Notes under the pieces: model-generated
Told to the model about the DNA's origin: nothing
Database searches by the model: none
What the model saw: only the letters and a program-made list of their open reading frames with translations
From: Monoraphidium neglectum
Taxonomy: Eukaryota; Chlorophyta; Chlorophyceae; Sphaeropleales; Selenastraceae
DNA length: 13,344 nucleotides
Assembly: GCF_000611645.1 (NCBI RefSeq)
Contig: NW_014012365.1
Location: forward strand, 1 to 13,344
Reading direction: 5' to 3'
Position numbers and translations under genes: made by a program
Shown: piece after piece, positions 1 to 6,915 of the stretch
How positions within the stretch are numbered: the first letter of the stretch is position 1
Layout of the letters: every line of letters begins with the position of its first letter

Positions 1-26
1 ACCCTAGTATGGTTGCAGCAGTGATA

Positions 27-31
27 TTACA
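27..31 (-). terminator. Polyadenylation signal TGTAA for the EF-hand gene
   Basis: TTACA on the plus strand reads TGTAA on the minus strand, about 200 nt downstream of the TAG stop of the EF-hand gene. TGTAA is the usual polyadenylation motif in chlorophyte nuclear genes, and the distance fits a short 3' UTR. A 5-mer occurs by chance, so the call rests on position. The rest of bases 1-233 shows nothing else. Confidence 0.45.
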
Positions 32-233
32 GGTGCTCAGTGTTCAGGAACCACGCACCTGATCAACTTGAATGAGGTGTTGAACATGCTGAGTACAGGG
101 CTGCACATCGAAACATGAGTATCATTTGCTTGGGTTTGGCACATATCATCTGCACATGACCATGGACAGCAAGGGAGGCTGCAAGAACCGCACTCAACAG
201 GATCGCGTCGGTCGTTTGCAACACACCAATCCC

Positions 234-3200
234 CTAAAGAAGAGCAAGCACATCGCTTCGCGATGCTGATTGGTATTGCTCAGCATCACTGCTGTTGTGG
301 CCTGACACCGCACCTCGCCATGGGGCTAGGCCGCCATAGCTCGCCCCTCCGCCACTACCTCGAGACCAGCTGCTGCCCACCCGCCACCGCCGGAAAGCTA
401 TGCTGCTGCCAATTGATCCACTGGAGTGCTGTGGAGTTGAAGTGGCGATCGTGGCTGTGGCGTCCCAGGCTGCTGCTGAGGCAGCCTGTGCACAAATCAC
501 GTGCAGTTGGTCAACCGCAGCCGCGACAGACTCCATTGAGAACGCCTCCTGGGCTCCCAAAATTGCCATGAGCGCCGCCGCCAGCCATGCACGGGGCCTG
601 TTGTCAAGCATTTGTTGCGTGGCTGCCGGTGCGCCTCTTGTATTAATGCTCTCCACCAGCACAGCAGAGAGGTTGGCCACGTGCAACGGCCTTGCATATG
701 AGGGTAGGAGACAGAGGTGGCCGTAGCTGTGAGTAGGGTTTTGCAACGTGAATATCATCATGTTGAGGCCGTGCGCACCCAACAGTCATGGGATGTTTGC
801 AACTGCATGTCGTACCCGATTGCTGAAGCCCCCGGCATACCTTGACGCAGGGGTCTCTGCGTCGCTCAACAGCTGTTGCAGCTTGCTGCTGCCGCCTGCA
901 CTAGCGAGGGCCTGCGCCACGGCCGCCACAAATTGATGCGCGCCTGGCAAGAGGCGCGCATCCGTTGCAGCGGCCTCAGTCTCTGCGGCCGCAATGATGG
1001 AGGCGGCCATCTCGGCGTACATCATGTTGCTGGGGCGGCCCGCCTCACCCAGCGCCTGACCTTCCACCGTGGGGGAGTCGCTAGTGTAGCTGACAACATT
1101 GACGTGCCACGACAGCTGCACTGCTGCGTACGCCACCAAGCCAGCAGACCAGCTAGGCATGGCCTCCGCCAGAACAGCCGGCAGCTCAGCGAGGGGCAGC
1201 AAGCTGTGCCGTGGCTGAGGCGCGAATGTCGGGGACTGTGGGTTGGCGACTGCACGGCCAGCAAAAGCCACTTGCAAGCGCCCAGGGCTGCTCTCCAAGG
1301 TATGCAGCAGCTCCTGTGGCACGAGGGTGGCAAGGTTGCAATGGAGACATTATAGACGCACTGCACAGGTAGACGGTTGCCCTCACGCGTGCTATGACAC
1401 CGCGCGTGTCACTTCATCGAGCTGTTCAGGCCCCTTCCAAAAGCGAACAACCATCACATGCAAGGGGCATGAGAGCAGAACCCCAACCACCTGCATCGGC
1501 GAATCTGGCAGGGATGCTTCATTGTCCTCTGGCACTGCACCAGCCTCTGGACCTTCACCAGGGGCACCACCAGTTGTGACAGGGCACCGATCACTGCCGC
1601 TGTGCGCAGAGTCGCTCTGCAGGAGGGGCAGGGTCGCCAAGCGGCTTGCCACCTGTAACGCCGCCTCTGCAGACTGGCTTGCCTGGGCAAGTGCTTCCTG
1701 GGTTGGGGGGTGCTTGACTGATGCAGCCGCTGCCAGCAGCAGTGCTGCGGCTGCTGCCAGCCGAGTGCCCTGCAGGCCTTCTCCTCGCTGTAAGCTGTGC
1801 ATGTACTCCCGTGCCTGCAGCTGACCCAGGGCCTCCAAGAATGCAGGGTCATCAGCCAGAACAGCCAAGGCGCTATGTTGTTTGGCGCTGATCGTATTGC
1901 CGATGCCGATGCCGATGCCAGTGATGCTGCTGCTGCGACAAGCCGTGATAGGGACACTGCTGCATACCCGCTCAGCACCTTCGTGGTGCATGCACGCTGT
2001 TGCTGTCCAAGCGTCATGGGTTGTCGCCACCTCCGCGATGCAGGTCCTGATGCGCAATTGCACGTTGGGCTCGCCGCCGTTGCTCTCCAGTGCAGACGGT
2101 GATGCTACGGCTGCTGCCTTGCTGCGGTATCTGCTGGACAGCGCAGCAGCCGTAGGGGCGTGCTTTTGAGAAGCTGACGTCCAACTGGCTGCAGGGATGC
2201 TGTTGCGGCCAGCACTGGTGTGCCGCGCCGCCCTGCCACCCCAGCTGCAAGGGTGGTGCGGCTCCAAGGCTGCCAGCAGTTCTCGCAGGCTAACACGACC
2301 GTCGGCTGAGTTTGCCAGGCGGCGAGCAGCGTGGAGGGAGATCTGCCTGTAGAGCGTTAGGGGCGGGTGAGGCCATCGAATACTAGAACCAGATTCTGCT
2401 ACGACAGACATGGATTTTGTGGGCCAGCGTGCCCCCCCCCTCCACTGCCCCACTAAATGCGGTTGCTGTCCTCACCTGGCTTCCTTCAGGCTTAGCAGAG
2501 GGAGCTCGCTGCGGAGCAGGCGCACAAGCGCCTCCGGTCCAACTTTGCCATCCCTGCCGTCCGCAAACTTGCAAAACAGGCTGCGCACCTGCAAGACAGC
2601 ACAATTAAGCAAGGCAAATATATGCAACCTCATTGTTCTGGGAAGTTGGTTGCCATTGGGGTGTTGCCCTCACATGCCTCAGCGCAGTAGTAGGGCCAGA
2701 GCAACTCATGTACCCAAAATCTGTGTCCCCGGCTGGCGGTGGGAGGATGTGCACGCTCGCACCTGAGCGCGCCAGTTCAACGACATGCCTGCGTGCCTGG
2801 CCAGCACCATCAGCGCATCCCCGACGTCCACTCGTTCCTTGAGCAGCAGAGCTGGGCCGCCGTGAGCGCACAGCCTTTGCGCTGCACTGCAAAGGTCGCC
2901 TGCAGTGACTAGTCCGTCGCCATCAGCATCCAGCAGGACCTGTGACACAGAGTGGCAAAAAGGCACGGTCAGGTCTGCCTGGTGATTCAATACGCCATTG
3001 GCATGCCAATACCCACTACCACTTTGGCAAGCTTGTGAAGTTTCCCATCCACATCATCTCAGCCCGCCCGACAAAGCTGCACCTGGAAATACCGCACAGC
3101 GGCATCACCAGCTGCCGGTCCAATAGCATCGTGTACCAGAGCAGCCAGCTCCAGCCTGCACAATAGGCCATCTCTGTCAAGGTCGTAGGCCGCAAACAGG

Positions 3201-3526
3201 GCCGGGAAATCGCAACCCCGCGCCTCCAGCATCTGCGTGACGCCCGTCAGGAGTTCGCGGCAACCGCCAAGTGCGCCCGCTACTGCAGGCGCGGCTGACG
3301 ATCTGCCCGAAGCAGCTGGAAGGTCGCAGCGCGCGATACAGCCGCGCTCATCAATGTGCACGGCCACCTGCACGGCGCAAGCGCCACCGAGGGCATGTGT
3401 GCATGCTTGGCTTGAAGCCGCCACGTCATTCTGGGACCGGCTCACAGGCGCTGCAGCACCGACCTTCCTTGCTCTCACAACGCTACATACCTTAGGCCAG
3501 TTCTTGTCATCAGGCCACTGCTCCAT
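234..3526 (-). CDS. EF-hand protein with long Ala-rich C-terminal region, function unknown
   Basis: Inferred exons (minus strand, 5' to 3'): 3526-3491, 3367-3083, 2939-2763, 2588-2476, 2346-1491, 1313-841, 726-234. They join in phase to about 810 codons and a TAG stop. Four EF-hand-like segments occupy roughly residues 60-245. Loop 1 is DLDRDGLLCRLE and is canonical. Loop 2 is DADGDGLVTAGD, canonical with Asp at position 12. Loops 3 (ADGRDGKVGPEA) and 4 (ANSADGRVSLRE) are degenerate. Loops 1 and 2 start 37 residues apart, the usual spacing of an EF-hand pair. The remaining ~560 residues are rich in Ala, Ser and Gln, with probable helices, and match no family I know. Calcium binding is expected from loops 1-2; a catalytic role is not visible. 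The start is weak: an in-frame TAG lies just upstream of the ATG, but the first exon would code for only 12 residues, so further 5' exons are possible. Exon 5 (856 nt) could hide an in-frame intron. Confidence 0.66.
1899..1919. repeat. Short tandem repeat (GCCGAT)3 inside the EF-hand gene
   Basis: Three perfect GCCGAT units followed by a partial GCC. Read on the minus strand within exon 5 this encodes an Ile-Gly alternation (GIGIGIG). The pattern is unlike the surrounding protein, so the segment may be a microsatellite expansion in coding sequence or part of an unrecognised in-frame intron. Confidence 0.7.
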
Positions 3527-4555
3527 TTCCACGACTTGATTATGTTGGTGCTAGGCTGAGGAGCATCAACCTGGCAAGAGAGGCGGTGGCGCCAGTGCAG
3601 CTATCCTTGCTGCTGCGCCACGGCTGCGCGCGGCTGACGCTCTGGGGCGCGGCTTCAGGACCGAAGAGTATGTTTCAATATTCCATCTCGCACGTTGATG
3701 TTGTAGCACGCCCTGCAAAAGCCCGCTATTGGCTGCTCAATTTATTGCTGCACAGAACAGCGAAGAGAGCGTCACAAGGTGTTGAATATGTGGTTCGGCG
3801 AATCCAAATCACTTCAAAACTGGATGGGTCCACTGGGATAGCAATGATGCGCGCTAAAGTGGCTTCGAGGAGCTCCGGAGCGGTTTGCTGAATCCGCTCC
3901 TGGTGCATGGACGCAGGCACCAAAACTTTATTTTGAAGCGATATTGCTAAGGTAATTTTAAGGCTGTAGCCATCTGGCGTGCACTTGGGCCCTGCCATCA
4001 GATACACGAGTTTGAGTGTGGCACAGGTGGGCTGGGGCCGTGTACGCTAAACTAGTAGCCGCTGGTGCTAGGTCGTGTGCGACAATAGTAACTAGCTCGT
4101 GTGCCGGGGTATTTGCAAAGGGCGCGCTCATTGTGGAGAAGGCAAAGTGGATGCAAAAGACTTTGCCGTCATTTGGAGTGGGGCCGACATTGGGAGTGGG
4201 GCTGACGTGTCGAGCCGGCCTGATATCAAGAGTGAATGTGGCAGATGGATTTTGTCGCCTATTTGGTTTCGCGCTTGCTGGCGCCGCTCCTACACATGCA
4301 CTGCTTGTGCTGTGAGCGGCTTATGCTGCAGCACAGCTCATGCAATTCGGGCGCCACTGTGGATTGTTGCTCGTTACGAGCCAACTCGTGGTGCGTGGAT
4401 GCTCGATGAACTGGTTGGTGCATGTGTGTACAGCTTCGCTCATCGACCCCTAGTGGCCCGTCAAATAGGTTGAAATTGACATGGTGAAACGCGCTGTACC
4501 TGCCGTTGTTTGTGCCATACACCAACATCTGACAAGTCAAGTCACTGCTGAAAGC
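3527..4555. other. Intergenic region: OTU1 3' UTR and upstream region of the EF-hand gene
   Basis: About 1 kb between two minus-strand genes. It should hold the 3' UTR of the OTU1-like gene (stop at 4558-4556) and the promoter/5' UTR of the EF-hand gene. Parts of it (about 3660-4000) look more AT-rich than the neighbouring exons. Short open frames on both strands show no domain, no codon pattern and no credible splice partners. No minus-strand TGTAA was found downstream of the OTU1 stop, other than the one overlapping the stop itself. An additional 5' exon of the EF-hand gene could lie here but I could not identify one. Confidence 0.5.
4173..4207. repeat. Degenerate two-copy tandem repeat of 17-18 nt
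   Basis: Two adjacent near-identical units, TTGGAGTGGGGCCGACA (4173-4189) and TTGGGAGTGGGGCTGACG (4190-4207), lie in the intergenic region. They differ by one inserted G and two substitutions. No function can be read from them. Confidence 0.6.
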
Positions 4556-4757
4556 TTACACCTGTGCAAATTGGCTGTGCCCTGTGGCCTGTGCGTGCTG
4601 CGCAGCGGCCTGCTGCCCCTCCACCTCGATTGAACAACTGGAACACCGCAACCGCCCTAGAGTCTGCTGCTGCTGCTGCTGCTCCTGCAGCTGCTGCTGC
4701 TGCTGCTGCTGCTCCTGCTGCTGCTGCTTTGGCTTCTGCCTCCTTTTCTCCGCCTGC

Positions 4758-4828
<71 letters not shown>

Positions 4829-6633
4829 AGTCGCCCCACCAGATCCCTCGGCCGAGGCGGCCGCCGCTGCCATGGCCACCGCCGCCGCCTTGAGTGTTTT
4901 GCTGGGAGACACAAAGTTCTTGTTGTTGAGCTTCACCTGCGGAGTGTTGTAGGAGTGATTGAGGCCACCTGTGCAGCGAACCACACTACCTCACGGTCCG
5001 CTGGTGCACACCTCGGCACCACAACAAAATCGTACAGGGGTTATGGGCCTGCTTCCCCGCCCTGGACAATTGCCGCCCAACCCACCAGCGTGCGTGCGGC
5101 CTCAAGGATCATGTTGCCCCTCTTGGTGCGGGGGTTGAATTCGGTTATGTCGTCCTCCCAGCTAGACGCGTTGGGCTTTGCCGTGAGGGCCAGGGCGTCG
5201 TAGTGCACCCCATTGTAGATGACCATTACCTGCTTGGGGAACCCTGAGGTTGCCAACACAGAGGCGAATGCGTAAAGGCAGAGACAGCTGGGGGTCAGCA
5301 CAACGACACACCATTACGACAACCACCAGCATCCTGCCTCCACAAACTCATATCTGTCATGAATTGCCAGCTCACCGCCAACGCCGTCTCAGAACCCAAT
5401 CCCCCGCATTCGTGCACCCCACAACTCCACAACCCACCGGCCTCTTCTCCGAACACGTGGGCCTCGCCAGACTCAATGTTCCAGGCCGCAATCTCACGGC
5501 GGTAGTGGGCAGCCAGAATGGCCAGCTCGATGCCCCCACCCCAGTTGGTTGGCTCGTTGATCCAGGTGCAGTAGGCGGCGTTGGACATGCCCAGAAAAGC
5601 ATCGCTCCAGGTTTCAGGGTCGCCGCTAACCTCGTTCGACACGACTCGCCTCAGAAAGGGCGCACGGCTCTTGCTGTGGTGCATGGCGTAGCCCACGCTG
5701 TCCAACGGCGCGTGCAAGTGGTTGGGACTGGTGAAATGAAAAGACCAGCTGTGCATCGGAGCGATGTACACATGACACGTGCACCAACAAGTGACATCGC
5801 CACTGCTTTTATTCACCATTAAATCAGTGATGGCAGCTTCGCAGAGACGCGCAAACATCAACACGCGCAGCATGCACTGCCAGCTAGTATGCCCCATCAC
5901 AGGCTCACCTGTTGAACAGGCAGCTGTGGTCAGCTGCAATGGGCCGCCGCACCACAGCCAGGCTGCCGTCCGCCAGGGGCACGCAGTTCGGCGTTGGCTT
6001 CAGCTTGGCCAGGGGACCCAGCTTTGGCTGCGGCGTTGCGGGCTTGGTTGTGCCAGCCGGCCGACGTTTGGAACCTGAAGCCCCTGAGCCCTCCGCCCCA
6101 CTGCCCTTGGCGCCCCTGCCTTTAGCAACACCGTTGGCCGGCACCGGCACCAGCTTCCGCGCCATTCGTGGGCCTCGCACCTGCGGTGCACCCGCTGCGC
6201 TGCCCAAGCCCGCCGCGCTGCCCAAGCGGCAGACCTTCCGCCGCTTTATGCCCAGAACGAGCCCTACCACCGCCCCCAAGAGCGCCGTCACCGCTGCCGC
6301 AGCCCCCGCTGTGTGTTTGTGCTGCTGCAGTGCTGAGATGCTTGAGCATGCCGCGGACTTAAGAACACGGCCGACAGAGCCGACAGGCCCTTCGCCTAAG
6401 TCGCTGCCGCCCACGGCGGCTGGCGTGCTGCTGGTTGCGCTCGGCTGGGATGGCCCATTGTCCTCGACCTCCTCGCTGCTGCCCGCCCCATTGCCACTTC
6501 CTGTGTTGCTCCTGCACGGGTGAACCGCACGGCACCACGATGAACAAAAACAGGGGGCGGCTGCTTGACCACACGGGCCGCAAGCGACAGTGCAGCCGAG
6601 CATTGCTGCAGCAGGGGATACTGTATGTGGCAT
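4556..6633 (-). CDS. OTU1: OTU1/YOD1-type ubiquitin thioesterase with polyQ linker and predicted membrane segment
   Basis: Inferred exons: 6633-5909, 5697-5438, 5243-5086, 4936-4556. They join in phase to 507 residues. The OTU cysteine protease domain spans about residues 228-380. The catalytic Asp/Cys lie in ADHSCLFNS (D235, C238), and the catalytic His in IYNGVHYDAL (H342). The conserved WGGGIEL and HVFGEEAG blocks are present. The C-terminus is a C2H2 finger (C479, C482, H495, H501) ending in GHSQFAQV, as is typical of the OTU1 family. Known members cleave ubiquitin chains and work with Cdc48/p97 in ER-associated degradation. Between the OTU domain and the finger lie an Ala-rich stretch and Q418-Q440, plus further Gln runs. 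Residues about 109-129 form a hydrophobic helix (AVTALLGAVVGLVLGIKRRK). No N-terminal UBX-like domain was seen. The start is uncertain: M1 at 6633 gives a Cys-rich leader that may be UTR or intron, since a plausible acceptor lies near 6515. M157 would omit the membrane segment. Confidence 0.86.
4760..4828 (-). repeat. Pure (CAG)23 trinucleotide repeat encoding polyglutamine in OTU1
   Basis: The plus strand has 23 uninterrupted CTG units, which read as CAG codons on the minus strand (Q418-Q440 of the deubiquitinase). No CAA interruptions occur. A second cluster at about 4664-4727 contains further, interrupted Gln codons with Glu and Leu. Uninterrupted CAG tracts of this length are prone to slippage, so length polymorphism between strains is likely. 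Confidence 0.95.
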
Positions 6634-6915
6634 GCGCTCACTGTGCGGGCTCTAGGGCCGGCTGCTCTTCCTCGTGGTGCGTGTATCGGACTGCCCTTTG
6701 CCGTGAGGGCGCCTGCATCGAGTGCTGACTGTGAGACACGAGGACGCAACTTGTGATGGCCGTAGTCAGAGCTATGAAGCTAAGCGCGCTACCGTACAGG
6801 CGTTTAGGCCGATGAGGATCACCTTATACTTCGTCTGACTTTGATTATTTGAAGACATTGTGGAAGCGGAGAGTGACCAGATCGCTGTGATCCCGGGAGT
6901 GCGGCACGAGGAGTC
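6634..6915. promoter_or_regulatory. Shared intergenic region between divergent OTU1-like and SLP2-like genes
   Basis: The minus-strand OTU1-like gene and the plus-strand stomatin-like gene are transcribed away from each other. Their predicted start codons are about 280 bp apart. The segment presumably contains both promoters and both 5' UTRs. No clear TATA box or recognised element stands out. If OTU1 has an additional upstream exon, its 5' end would extend into this segment. An in-frame TGA at 6874-6876 closes the stomatin reading frame upstream. Confidence 0.5.

Noticed and set aside
2432..2440. Run of nine C residues
   Set aside because: It lies in an intron of the EF-hand gene and looks like an ordinary homopolymer; no further signal.
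3785..3825. A tRNA-like T-arm motif (GGTTCGGCGAATCC)
   Set aside because: No matching acceptor stem, D-arm or anticodon arm is present at the right distances.
4664..4828. Repeat array resembling a CRISPR or minisatellite
   Set aside because: It is a simple trinucleotide repeat in coding sequence, without spacers.
4564..4893. Open frames on the plus strand giving poly-Ala and poly-Cys proteins across the CTG repeat
   Set aside because: They are frame shadows of the minus-strand CAG repeat and have no domain or splice support; the minus-strand frame continues into a proper OTU1 zinc finger.
5250..5822. A 190-residue open frame on the plus strand
   Set aside because: It is antisense to the OTU domain exon, which has strong family motifs and clean splice phases; the plus-strand frame shows none.
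6396..6749. Alternative minus-strand frame that could supply an N-terminal exon of OTU1
   Set aside because: It is in another frame from the OTU1 exon and I could not find a donor that joins it convincingly; it shows no UBX-like motif. Kept only as a possible source of a 5' exon.
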